Shown: positions 48,205 through 59,291, counted from the first letter of the stretch. The stretch is DNA of 64,000 bases from Sphingomonas sp. ATCC 31555 (GCF_000282895.1 NZ_ALBQ01000002.1:1-64000), one strand, 5' to 3'. Numbers and translations are program-made. Notes: generated by a model not told the origin, from the sequence alone.

Positions 48205-49593
48205 CTATGTGGGCGCATGCCCCCCCGAATGCAATGGCGCCGACCGCCCCTGCGGCAGGGCGGGCGCTTTGCGGGACCTGCCGCGCGCGCCGCCGACGCC
48301 CGGTTTTCCGCGGCTTTTTCCGGGACCGGACGCGCCGCCGGACTTTCTTTTGCGCGCGGGAGCATCGGCGGATGCCGCCGGCAAGGGCAGGGCCGTGGCG
48401 GGGGCGCCGATTTCCCCCTCCTCCTTCCTGCTCCCACAGGGGAAGAGCGGGTCCGAATGCTCCGGCTCCTTCGCCTCTTCCGCCTCTTCCGCGCCATACG
48501 CCTCCGTTGCCGCTTCCGCCGCTTCCGCCTCCGCCGCCGCTTCCTCTTCCGCGAAAAAGGCGTCGCGCAGTTCGGCCTCGCGGGCGCGGCGCGCCGCCAG
48601 TTCGGCGCGGATCGGGGCTTCGATCACGTCCTCTTCCTCGAGCGTCAGCGTGCGCGCATAGCCTTCCTCGCCATAATGGCCCTCCTCTTCGCCGTAGAAA
48701 TCGTCGGGCGGCGGGAAGCTGGTGCGCCATTCCTGCGCCGCGCTGTTCCACCACACCGGATCGCCACTGGGATTGTCGCACGCGTAAAGTTTAGGAAGTT
48801 TAGGCTCGTGCACGGTTTCCGCCGGGGGCGGCGGCGCGAGGGTGAGCAGGCCCGCCGCCTCGGCCCGCGCCCATTGCTCCGCCGTCCAGCCCGCCCGCTG
48901 CGCCGGATCGAGATCGGCGATCGCCACCGCGTCGCCCGCCGCCGGATCGGCGCGGGTGCGCAGCCAGGCATCGGCGCGGGCGAGCAGGCGGACGGGGGCG
49001 AGATCGTCGGCCGCGCCGTCCACGCCCTCGGCCCCCAGCCGGCGGGCGAGGAACAGCCCGGCGCGCGCCGCGCCGCCTTCCTGCTCGACCAGATCGAGAA
49101 ACGGTTCGAACTCGCCCGCGACGAGCCGGGCGGCGGCATGATCGGCCGGGCCGCTCTCGCGCTCCGACAGCCGATCGAGCCGCGTGAGCATGTGCATCGC
49201 CAGCCGGTTGTCGTGGCGCTGGCGAGTGATGCACGAGCCATCGGGCCGCGTGATCGTCTCGACGCTGCCATGCACCGCGCGTTCGAGCAGCTTGTCGGCC
49301 AGATGTTCGCGCGCGAGCAGCAGCGCCGCCTGCCAGCCGAGCGCGAACGCCGCCCCGCGCGCCGAGCGGCGCAGCGCATAGGCGGCGGTGACCGACATGC
49401 CGAGCGCGTGGCAGATATTGGTGATGGTGTGCCCCTCCGCCAGCATTTCGAGGAACTTGCGCTGTTTGACCGGCGTCCAGCCATCATGCCGCGGCGCGCG
49501 GGTGGGCAGCGGCCCCTTGTCCGCCAGCATATCGAGCGAATGCAGGTCGTCGCCATCGGGATGCAGGGTGAGAAGGTCGGCAGAGTCGGTCAT
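48205..49593 (-). CDS. Helix-turn-helix protein with low-complexity tail and embedded repeats
   Basis: 462 aa. The N-terminal part (about 38-110) reads TPVKQRKFLEMLAEGHTITN then ICHALGMSVTAAYALRRSAR, a TerS-like HTH. A middle domain (about 110-260) follows, then an acidic Glu/Ala-rich stretch (about 330-375) and a basic tail (KRKSGGASG...). HEPKLPKLY at about residues 264-272 is translated from an intergenic-type repeat, and a PLFPCGSRKEEGEIG stretch near 380-395 from another. RBS CAGGAGAC fixes the start. Function unknown; terminase-like DNA binding is inference. Confidence 0.7.
   Translation of the reverse strand: MTDSADLLTLHPDGDDLHSLDMLADKGPLPTRAPRHDGWTPVKQRKFLEMLAEGHTITNICHALGMSVTAAYALRRSARGAAFALGWQAALLLAREHLADKLLERAVHGSVETITRPDGSCITRQRHDNRLAMHMLTRLDRLSERESGPADHAAARLVAGEFEPFLDLVEQEGGAARAGLFLARRLGAEGVDGAADDLAPVRLLARADAWLRTRADPAAGDAVAIADLDPAQRAGWTAEQWARAEAAGLLTLAPPPPAETVHEPKLPKLYACDNPSGDPVWWNSAAQEWRTSFPPPDDFYGEEEGHYGEEGYARTLTLEEEDVIEAPIRAELAARRAREAELRDAFFAEEEAAAEAEAAEAATEAYGAEEAEEAKEPEHSDPLFPCGSRKEEGEIGAPATALPLPAASADAPARKRKSGGASGPGKSRGKPGVGGARGRSRKAPALPQGRSAPLHSGGHAPT
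48786..48804 (-). repeat. CCTAAACTTCCTAAACTTT repeat inside a gene
   Basis: Same 19-mer family as in the intergenic copies, including the preceding GCACGAG, but here within the reading frame of the HTH protein, where it encodes EPKLPKL. The 19-mer plus flanks keeps the frame open. Confidence 0.85.
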
Positions 49594-49745
49594 CGTGCGT
49601 CTCCTGGAAAGCCCAAGCCGACTCGCCAGATATGCCGGAAGCGGGGCTGTAGGAAAGCGTTTTGTTTTCTGTTTGTTCTTTTTTCGGGGGTGGTGTCCCT
49701 CGGCATCGCTGTCCCCCTCACCCTTCCGCGCCTTCGGCGCTCCCT

Positions 49746-49807
49746 CCCTCTCCCACAGGGGGAGCGGGAGCCGGGCAGGCAAACCCCTCTTGCCTGGTGG
49801 GAGAGGG
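49746..49807. repeat. Large imperfect palindrome, family B
   Basis: CCCTCTCCCAC (49746-49756) pairs with GTGGGAGAGGG (49797-49807); inside, CAGGCAA (49776-49782) pairs with TTGCCTG (49790-49796). It can form a long two-tier hairpin. Related TCCC...GGGAG palindromes are in both blocks around the 106-aa gene and in the HTH gene. The rest of this 274-bp gap has no gene. Confidence 0.75.
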
Positions 49808-49867
49808 GGGGGGAGCCGCGCGGCGGGAGGGTGCGGGGGATGCGGGGGGAGACGCCGCCGGCACCGC

Positions 49868-50301
49868 TCAGCGCGGGCGGTGCGTGGTGCCCATGCCGGG
49901 GGTGATGAAGATCGCGGTGCAGCTTTCGCCCGGCGCGACATCGGCGATGTGCCAGGTGCCCGCCACCCCGCAACGTACTACGTTGCGGGGACCCCGGAAG
50001 ACGCGTTGATGGCGTAATCGCCGGGAGCGAGCGCTACGCTTTCGGTGCTGCCGTCGGCATGTTCCTGGTGGAGCGTGCAGGCACCCTGGGTGCAGATCAC
50101 GCGTTCCGCGCCGTGCGGGTGCATCTCCCACGAATCCCAGCGTTCCGAAAAGGCGAACTGCGAGACCAGCCGGCCCTCCTGCCCATCCGCTTCATGGCGG
50201 GCGGCATAGGCCTCGAACCAGTCGGGGCCGGTGAAGTCGGGCTCGACGGTGGCGCTGGCGGCGCGGCCGAGATGGGCGGGGTTGGTGGGGAGGTGGGGCA
50301 T
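49868..50301 (-). pseudogene. Cupin-domain gene broken by a 26-bp palindromic insertion
   Basis: Two reading frames together encode one cupin-like protein. From MPHLPTNPAHLGRAASATVE the frame runs through EMHPHGAERVICTQGACTLH and APGDYAINASSGV, then stops at PAT. Removing the 26 bases of 49965-49990 rejoins it in frame as ASSGVAGTWHIADVAPGES and on to ITPGMGTTHRPR, a 135-aa protein of normal cupin build. The gene follows the orphan antitoxin-like gene by 7 bp. A sequencing or assembly artefact cannot be excluded from sequence alone. Confidence 0.75.
49965..49990. repeat. Inserted 26-bp palindrome with ACCCC direct repeat
   Basis: CCCCGCAACG and CGTTGCGGGG flank TACTA: a perfect 10-bp stem. 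ACCCC occurs immediately before the GCAACG arm (49965-49969) and again right after the second arm (49991-49995), looking like a five-base target duplication. Deleting one repeat unit restores the cupin frame. Confidence 0.8.
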
Positions 50302-50308
50302 GCGGGCG

Positions 50309-50506
50309 TCAGTCGTGCGGCTTTTTGTGCCGGTCGAGGATCGCTTGCACCTGCGCCATCACGACTTCGTGCGGGATGCTGGGTCTGGGGTCGGCGAGCG
50401 CCTTCTCGATCTTGGCGCGAAACCATGCGTCATAGGCTTCCGGCGAGGGGATCGGCCCCGGCGGCGCGTAATCGGAGTCCGGGATGTCGGAGTCGTCCTC
50501 GGGCAT
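50309..50506 (-). CDS. Orphan RelB/ParD-like antitoxin
   Basis: 65 aa. A disordered acidic N-terminus, then YDAWFRAKIEKALADPRPSI and PHEVVMAQVQAILDRHKK, the block typical of small RelB/ParD-type antitoxins. The usual ParE/RelE toxin gene does not follow; the broken cupin gene does, 7 bp on. Orphan antitoxin is the best call, though the N-terminal DNA-binding part is unusual. Confidence 0.5.
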   Translation of the reverse strand: MPEDDSDIPDSDYAPPGPIPSPEAYDAWFRAKIEKALADPRPSIPHEVVMAQVQAILDRHKKPHD

Positions 50507-50616
50507 GGCCGGAGGATATCGCGAACAGGGAGAAGGAAGAAGGGTTTTGCGCGCGGAGGCGCGGAGGCGCGAAGAAGGGAAGGCGCGAAGAAGCGTTGGC
50601 TTCGGCCGCCCCACAC

Positions 50617-50696
50617 CGTGCTCCTGCGAAAGCAGGAGCCTAGGGTTGCGTAGGACCGCCCTTGTGACTCTGGGCTCCTGCTTTCGCAGGAGCACG
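50617..50696. repeat. 24-bp inverted repeat of self-palindromic arms, family D
   Basis: Arm 1 (50617-50640) and arm 2 (50673-50696) are exact reverse complements, 32 bp apart; each contains GCTCCTGC/GCAGGAGC as its own hairpin. It fills most of the gap between the antitoxin-like gene and the DUF5615 gene. Confidence 0.85.
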
Positions 50697-50718
50697 GGGA
50701 GGGATCTCGACGAAGGGA

Positions 50719-51042
50719 TCAGCGCACTTCGATCACCCGCTCGCCTTCGTCGAGGCGCGCTTCGATGACCGGCCACAGCGGATCGAGCCAGAGCCGAAGG
50801 CCGCGATTGCTGATGTTGCCGCAGCGCAGCCAGAGCAGCCGCGAGCGCACCGGCGGATAGCGCAGCAGGAAGTCGTCGTCCTTGGTGACGAGGATCAGCG
50901 CATGGGCTTCGACATGGTCGTGGATCGTGCGGTCCGGCGTCTGGCCGCCGAGCAGGTCGCGCACATGCGCCGCTGCGAGGCCACGGTCTTCGAACCATCC
51001 GCAGAGCGCGGGCGGAAGCTGGGCATCGACCAGCAGCCGCAT
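50719..51042 (-). CDS. DUF5615 PIN-like protein, probable toxin
   Basis: 107 aa, opening MRLLVDAQLPPALCGWFEDR and containing TKDDDFLLRYPP, the acidic residues of the PIN-like DUF5615 family. Its ATG overlaps the DUF433 stop (TGATG). Together the two form a DUF433-DUF5615 pair that behaves like a VapBC-style toxin-antitoxin in genome surveys. RNase activity is family-based inference. Confidence 0.82.
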   Translation of the reverse strand: MRLLVDAQLPPALCGWFEDRGLAAAHVRDLLGGQTPDRTIHDHVEAHALILVTKDDDFLLRYPPVRSRLLWLRCGNISNRGLRLWLDPLWPVIEARLDEGERVIEVR

Positions 51043-51260
51043 CAAGCGGCGCGCACCACCGTGTGATCGACGGCACGCGCGGCATAGGCGAGGCAGGCAT
51101 GGACGTCTTCGCGGACGATATAGGGAAAGTCCGTGAGCAGTTCCTCGACGCTGACGCCATCGGCCAGCGCATCCAGCACATCGCTGACGCGCATCCGGGT
51201 ACCGGCAACGATCGGCCGGCCGCCGCAGACTTGCGGGTCGATGGTGATGCGCGAGGTCAT
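51042..51260 (-). CDS. DUF433 protein, probable antitoxin
   Basis: 72 aa. ITIDPQVCGGRPIVAGTRMR and DVLDALADGVSVEELLTDFP are the DUF433 signature (HTH-like). First gene of the pair, one base overlap with the DUF5615 gene. The last 24 codons also exist as a truncated copy about 300 bp away. Confidence 0.85.
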   Translation of the reverse strand: MTSRITIDPQVCGGRPIVAGTRMRVSDVLDALADGVSVEELLTDFPYIVREDVHACLAYAARAVDHTVVRAA

Positions 51261-51356
51261 GGGAGGAAGATGCGGAGTAAGAGGCGAAGCGTCAAGGGAA
51301 GCGGCATCGGCGTAGCCTGAGTTGGATATAGTATCCCCGGAATTCCCATCGCCGTA

Positions 51357-51429
51357 GCATCAAGCGGCGCGGACCACCGTATGATCGACGGCACGCGCGG
51401 CATAGGCGAAGCAGGCACGGGCGTCTTCG
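51357..51429 (-). pseudogene. Truncated duplicate of the DUF433 3' end
   Basis: These 73 bases match 51039-51111 almost exactly (offset 318): encodes ACFAYAARAVDHTVVRAA then stop. The match ends at GTCTTCG, and the next base begins AT-rich DNA. It is a remnant, not an active gene. Confidence 0.85.
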
Positions 51430-51504
51430 TGAAAATTTCCAAAAGATCAGCAAAGTCTTTGAGTTTTCAAATTTCTAAATTTGGCATTACCGGAATGATG
51501 TATT

Positions 51505-52443
51505 CTAGGTTTGTAAAACCCATTCATTTTCATCGATAATTTCTAATAAAGCCGAAGATAGGGAGTGGATAAGTTTCGAAACGTAATCGATATTTGATAT
51601 TTTAAGTTCTTGTAAGTAACTTAAGAGGTTTCCAAGCTCTCTATCATTATGCGCGCCAATTTTATTGCCAATTGAGTCTATGAGGTTCTGATTTGAATAG
51701 TCATGTCCTGCGACGATGCAAGAGTTAATGCCAAGCCAGGCCTCTAAATTTACCTTAACGGGGAATCGCTCGCTTGAGCCCTTCGCCAATGAAACGGAGA
51801 ATTTGTTACCGGGGCGCTTAGGGGGGGTTACGATTGGGGAAGTTGATACTTCGATAGTCCTATTTTTTAGGGCGCAAATATCTAGCAATATTCTGTCCTT
51901 GGAGCCTAATAATTTTCTTATTATGTTCGCGCAGCCCTCAAGATGGTGGAGTTTTCCTTCTTCAACTAAGGTGCGTAGTTCTAGCAACTGATCATATTGA
52001 GATTTCGCTGCACAAGTTCTAGAAGAAATAAATTTCGCAATATCGGATTTGTACAGTTTTATGAAGTTTCGCCGTCTGTCGGCTCTACTCATGTCTCCCA
52101 ACTTGTTTATATTATCAGTATAATTATAGCTAGAGATGGCTCTGTCCGGACGTCCTGAATTGACCACCAATTTGATTAGATTTTTTCCGCTTAAAATTAT
52201 ACCAATTATACACACAAAAGGTGGTTGCTGGTCAATTTCAAATTGATGATTCTTTACGGCAGAATCGTCATTGAAAATTGTTAAATTGCAGTATCTACCT
52301 TCGAATCTAATCTTTATTAGTGCCCCCTCATGAGGAATATTTATTTCACGAAGGTCTATTGTGCTTTGAATATCTATGATGGAGAAAATCGTGCTGCCCT
52401 CGGAGGAGGCGTTTTCATTGAGGTGCATATGTCTCTCATCCAA
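51505..52443 (-). CDS. AT-rich orphan gene of unknown function
   Basis: 312 aa, about 40 % GC against about 67 % around it, with AT-ending codons, thus foreign. The chain opens MDERHMHLNENASSEGSTIF, has beta-rich and Ile-rich segments first (about 20-110), then helices. Near the C-terminus SIGNKIGAHNDRELGNLL resembles the (A)NKxGGAHxD stretch seen in some HEPN-like or abortive-infection proteins; that is a weak resemblance. No membrane segment. Start may instead be Met6. It lies immediately downstream of uvrA. Confidence 0.6.
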   Translation of the reverse strand: MDERHMHLNENASSEGSTIFSIIDIQSTIDLREINIPHEGALIKIRFEGRYCNLTIFNDDSAVKNHQFEIDQQPPFVCIIGIILSGKNLIKLVVNSGRPDRAISSYNYTDNINKLGDMSRADRRRNFIKLYKSDIAKFISSRTCAAKSQYDQLLELRTLVEEGKLHHLEGCANIIRKLLGSKDRILLDICALKNRTIEVSTSPIVTPPKRPGNKFSVSLAKGSSERFPVKVNLEAWLGINSCIVAGHDYSNQNLIDSIGNKIGAHNDRELGNLLSYLQELKISNIDYVSKLIHSLSSALLEIIDENEWVLQT

Positions 52444-52459
52444 AGCCGGAAGATGTCGC

Positions 52460-55441
<2,982 letters not shown>

Positions 55442-55487
55442 GCGGAACACCTTTGCTGCGGGATCGTGGTGAGTGCCATAGGGGAGG

Positions 55488-55502
55488 GTTCTAGCTTTGT
55501 TC
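55488..55502. promoter_or_regulatory. LexA (SOS) box before uvrA
   Basis: GTTC-TAGCTTT-GTTC, a perfect alphaproteobacterial GTTC-N7-GTTC direct repeat, between uvrA and the divergent lipoprotein gene. It lies 47 bp before the uvrA start. It may affect both genes. Confidence 0.85.
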
Positions 55503-55690
55503 TGAATGGTTTTCCAGAGGGGGAGATAGGAAGCGCAGGCGCCCTCCGCCACCTGTCCGCAGAGCCTTTGCCACCGCCGGCGAAGACGCCGAAGAAACGA
55601 CTTGCCCAGCGGAAGAAAAACAGCCTATCCAGATAGTAACGGCAGCCCGTGGCTTTGCGCTGCACCGACCTTTATTTAGGGGTGGAAGCA

Positions 55691-56878
55691 ATGAAGCGCG
55701 CAACGGCACTGCTGGCGGCAGGAGCGATCCTGCTGACGCCGGCTTGTTCCATGATCGTGAAGGAAACCCGACACAGCGGCGGCTATCCCGGCTATCTGCT
55801 CGACCAGCGGACCTTCGACGCATCCTATTCGAAGAAGCTGCAACTGCTGCGCGCCACGATCATCCTGGCGATGGCGGCCGATATCGGGCGGACGACGGTG
55901 AACGGCCAGGATGCCGACGGCTTCGCCCAGCTGCTGGCCGGTGCCGCGAAGGAGATCAACCACGCCGCGGCCGATCTGTACGATGCGAGCACGACCCAGA
56001 AGGTCTGCTGGACCCGCGACGAATCCCAGACGCCGCCCATTCCCAACCCCGTGCCGACGCCCACCAGCGCCGACGACCGGAATTGCAGCGGCTTCTTCGA
56101 GAATTTCGAAAGCAACGTACCGCTGATCGAATCGCGGATCGTGAAGGTGATGCTGGCGGCGCTGCCCACCGACAAGGCGCGCAAGTTCCTGGAAGACGTG
56201 ACCAAGGGCGACGTGCTGGGCGCCGCATGGAAGGCGGTGGGCGCGGCGGGCGACATCGTCGGCGGCCTGCATGTCGGCTTTGCGCGCTATCGCAGCGGGC
56301 TGGAGACGGTGGCCAGCACCAGCACCGAGTGCAAGGCGACCAATCTGCAAGGCACGAAAGAGCGTTTCCGCGCCGACACGATGACGATCCTGCAGGCGGC
56401 TTCGTGCCTGGGCCTTTCGGAGAAGGATCTGTTCCACAATCCGAACGAGTTGAAGGGCATGGATCTGGCCCAAGGCACGGTGAACCCGCGCGCCTTCCTG
56501 ATGCTGATGCGCGGCGTCGCGGCGGATTGCGTGGCGCTGAACTTCAGCGGCAAGGGCGCGGACCTGACCACCAGCCAGGAGATCCGCGAAAAGGCATGCA
56601 ACAGCATCGGCTTTGCCCCGACCGCGCGGCCCTATCGCTTCAAATCCGGTTCGTCGCCGCGGGCCGAATCCGCGCCGACGGACCAGGGATCGGGACCGGA
56701 CCCCGCGCCCACACACGCCGGGGCTGTCGCCCCGGCCGCAGCTGCGGCTCCCGCCGCAGTGCCGCCAGCGGCAGCGCCGCCCGCAGTGCCGCCCGCAGTG
56801 CCGCCGGCAGTGCCGCCGGCCGGCCCCGCCGCACCGGCCGTTCCACCGGCAGCGCCGGCCCCGCCCGCAGGGACTTGA
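55691..56878 (+). CDS. Hypothetical lipoprotein with Pro/Ala tail
   Basis: 395 aa. Lipobox LLTPAC (Cys19), then a helical domain (about 45-300) with seven or so Cys residues, then a long Pro/Ala tail (from about 335) built of repeats such as AVPPAVPPAVPPAG. The tail is encoded by GCC-rich tandem units. Domain unknown to me. Divergent from uvrA across a gap that includes the LexA box. Function unknown. Confidence 0.65.
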   Translation: MKRATALLAAGAILLTPACSMIVKETRHSGGYPGYLLDQRTFDASYSKKLQLLRATIILAMAADIGRTTVNGQDADGFAQLLAGAAKEINHAAADLYDASTTQKVCWTRDESQTPPIPNPVPTPTSADDRNCSGFFENFESNVPLIESRIVKVMLAALPTDKARKFLEDVTKGDVLGAAWKAVGAAGDIVGGLHVGFARYRSGLETVASTSTECKATNLQGTKERFRADTMTILQAASCLGLSEKDLFHNPNELKGMDLAQGTVNPRAFLMLMRGVAADCVALNFSGKGADLTTSQEIREKACNSIGFAPTARPYRFKSGSSPRAESAPTDQGSGPDPAPTHAGAVAPAAAAAPAAVPPAAAPPAVPPAVPPAVPPAGPAAPAVPPAAPAPPAGT

Positions 56879-57038
56879 TGCGGGGGCCGCTTCCCGACCA
56901 AAGAGGGGCGGGGGAGTGACCTTATCCGTCTGCGTTGCCGGGAAATCAGGACGCGCCCGCTGCTTTTCGGAGCGATGGGCGGATGCCCATTACGAAAAGG
57001 GCTAGACGCAGAGACTGCGTAGCGCGTTTCTCGACATC

Positions 57039-59291
57039 TCAGTAATGATAAGGCGAGCGCTTTGCCCAGATCGTGCCTGGATAGCGGGCGTGGAGCAGGC
57101 GGAAGGCGCGCTTGCTCAGCTGGTTGGTGTTGGTGCTCCAGCGGCCAACGCGGTTTAGCCGGTACAGCGCTTCACCGGCACGGGGATCGCGCGGGTGCGC
57201 GGCGACATAGGCGAGTGCTTCGTCCCATACTGTCAGGCCGATCGTCCCGCCCTTTTCGACCTCCGAGGGGGTACGGAAGGCGTTGCGTTCGCGCAGCGCC
57301 GCAGCCTGGACCGGTTGGGCAAAAGGGGCAATGTGGACCGGGAAAGCGCCGCCGCACTTGTTATCGCAGACAAGATCGGAGCGGGCGTAGCCGTTCTCGG
57401 CGGCGGGATTCCACCAGCTGCCAGGTGCATAGGCGCTGGCGGGCGGAAATTCGGGCGGCGCCATCCTGCGCGGCGCCCGCACCAGCCAAGTGTCCCAATA
57501 GCCGCCGAACGAAGGTTCCGGGCCATGGGGGCGCGTGTAATTGGCGAGATCGGTGCGCAAGCTGGGGATCTTGGCCATCACGAACAGTTCGGCGAAGCGC
57601 TTTTCCGGCCCCGGCCGCGTGCGCAGGATCCGGCGCCAATCCGCTTGGACCTGCGGTAGAAGCGGGGTGAGCGTCCGCGCGCTTTCGTCCACTGCCGTCT
57701 CGTTGCGGAGCAGTACGGCGCGGACGAAGTTGGTTAGCGCGAGATCGAGGCGGAGTTCGGCGGGCAGTTCGGCCATGCGCGCCAATGCAAGCCGATCGGG
57801 CAGCGGCAGGCGATCAATCAGCATCCGTGCATCGTTGCCCAGGCCGACCCAGGCCTGCCCGCGCCGGCCGAGCTGCTCGGCGCTGATCGCTGAGGCATAG
57901 CCGAGGCAATCGCTGGCGCCCGAAACGCAATAGGGCTGGCGCAGCGCATGGGCGGCGAAATCGGCGAGGCTGGTGGCGAGCTGCGCGCGGACGGATAGGA
58001 AAATGTTGCGATCCGACGGGGTGAGATCCGTGCGGGCCAGAAGCGCATCGACCCGACCACGCAGCGTCGCATCGGGCTCCTGGCCGATGCGCAGCCGCAG
58101 CAGATGGTAACGCGCGGTGAGCCAGGCAGGATCGTCGGCCGCGACGCGATCGGCGGCTTGCGTGAGAGCAGCGGCGGTGGCGTCGCTTGGCTCGACGAGA
58201 CTGAGCGCAGCGACCAGCCAGGCCGAGGTGCGAGTCGCCCGCCAGCGTTCAACGGCATGGGTGAGCCCATCGGCGCGGTTGCGGGTGCCGAGCGTCGCGA
58301 TCCAGTCCGCCGTTTCGGGCTTGTGGGGCTTGTCGGCGGACAGGCTCCAATAGTCCTTGAACTTGGCGGCGATGTCGGTCGTCGGCGCCTTTTCGTTGAG
58401 CGCCTGGTCGAGCCGATCGCGTAACGCGGCGGGATTCTCGACATAGTCGAGCACCTGCCGCATCCGTTCCACTTCGCCCTTGCCATAGGTGCCGTCCGGC
58501 GCGGCGGCGAGGGTGTCGATCGCGGCATGGGCCCGGGCGAAGGCGGCGGGATCGCGGGTGGTGCGCGCGGCGCGCTGGATGGTACGGGTCTGGAGGTACA
58601 GCGCCAGCTTCTGCCAGGGCGACGCGGGATCGCGGCCGATCGCGGCGAACGTCGTTTCGGCATCGTCGAGCCGGCCATCGTACAGCGCCAGCGCGGCTTG
58701 CTGGTACAGCCGATCGGCGCGCAGCCAGGCGGGGGCGGCGGGATCGAGCGGGGGCAGGGAGGTGTGGGGCTTGCTGCACGCCTCGAACACGGCGTCCTGC
58801 CCGTCCACCCAGGCACGCACCCAGGGGGAGCTGGCGCCATAGGCGGCGATGCGCGCCTTCAGCGTCGCGGTGGCGGTGGTGAAAGCATCGGCGAAGCAGG
58901 TGGGGATTGTCGTGTAGTCCGGTCCCGGGCGTTCGGTGGCGATCCAGTAGATATCGGTGTCGACGCCGGGCACCTGCCGCCGTGCCGCCAGCCAGACCCC
59001 CGTCAGGTCCTGCCAGTCACCGCAACAGGGGGTGGCGAGCGCCTCTGCGGCGTCCGTGCCGGTGCGCAGCCCGGTCAGCAGCCGCCAGTCGAGATAGCGA
59101 ACCGCCTCCGGCGCGTTGGGCTTGACGATGCCGACCCGCCCCGCCGCGAAGGCGGCCCGGTCGATCGGGTGCAGCGCGTGGCTGGTGACATAATCCAGGA
59201 TCGGGCCATCCCCGCCGCCCGATCCCGATGCCTGCGTCCCCGCCAGCATCGCAATGCCGATCACCGCCGCGAACGACCACCCGCGCTTCAT
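57039..59291 (-). CDS. Large exported protein paired with a DUF3142 lipoprotein
   Basis: 750 aa with a signal peptide (WSFAAVIGIAMLAGTQASG) and a long helical body that looks like degenerate TPR/Sel1-like repeats (DRLYQQAALALYDGRLDDAE). The C-terminal part has aromatic-rich YWDTWLVRAPRRM and ends RSPYHY. Start ATG overlaps the DUF3142 stop (ATGA), so expression is coupled. No catalytic motif is recognised; a scaffold or substrate-binding role is possible. Confidence 0.65.
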   Translation of the reverse strand: MKRGWSFAAVIGIAMLAGTQASGSGGGDGPILDYVTSHALHPIDRAAFAAGRVGIVKPNAPEAVRYLDWRLLTGLRTGTDAAEALATPCCGDWQDLTGVWLAARRQVPGVDTDIYWIATERPGPDYTTIPTCFADAFTTATATLKARIAAYGASSPWVRAWVDGQDAVFEACSKPHTSLPPLDPAAPAWLRADRLYQQAALALYDGRLDDAETTFAAIGRDPASPWQKLALYLQTRTIQRAARTTRDPAAFARAHAAIDTLAAAPDGTYGKGEVERMRQVLDYVENPAALRDRLDQALNEKAPTTDIAAKFKDYWSLSADKPHKPETADWIATLGTRNRADGLTHAVERWRATRTSAWLVAALSLVEPSDATAAALTQAADRVAADDPAWLTARYHLLRLRIGQEPDATLRGRVDALLARTDLTPSDRNIFLSVRAQLATSLADFAAHALRQPYCVSGASDCLGYASAISAEQLGRRGQAWVGLGNDARMLIDRLPLPDRLALARMAELPAELRLDLALTNFVRAVLLRNETAVDESARTLTPLLPQVQADWRRILRTRPGPEKRFAELFVMAKIPSLRTDLANYTRPHGPEPSFGGYWDTWLVRAPRRMAPPEFPPASAYAPGSWWNPAAENGYARSDLVCDNKCGGAFPVHIAPFAQPVQAAALRERNAFRTPSEVEKGGTIGLTVWDEALAYVAAHPRDPRAGEALYRLNRVGRWSTNTNQLSKRAFRLLHARYPGTIWAKRSPYHY

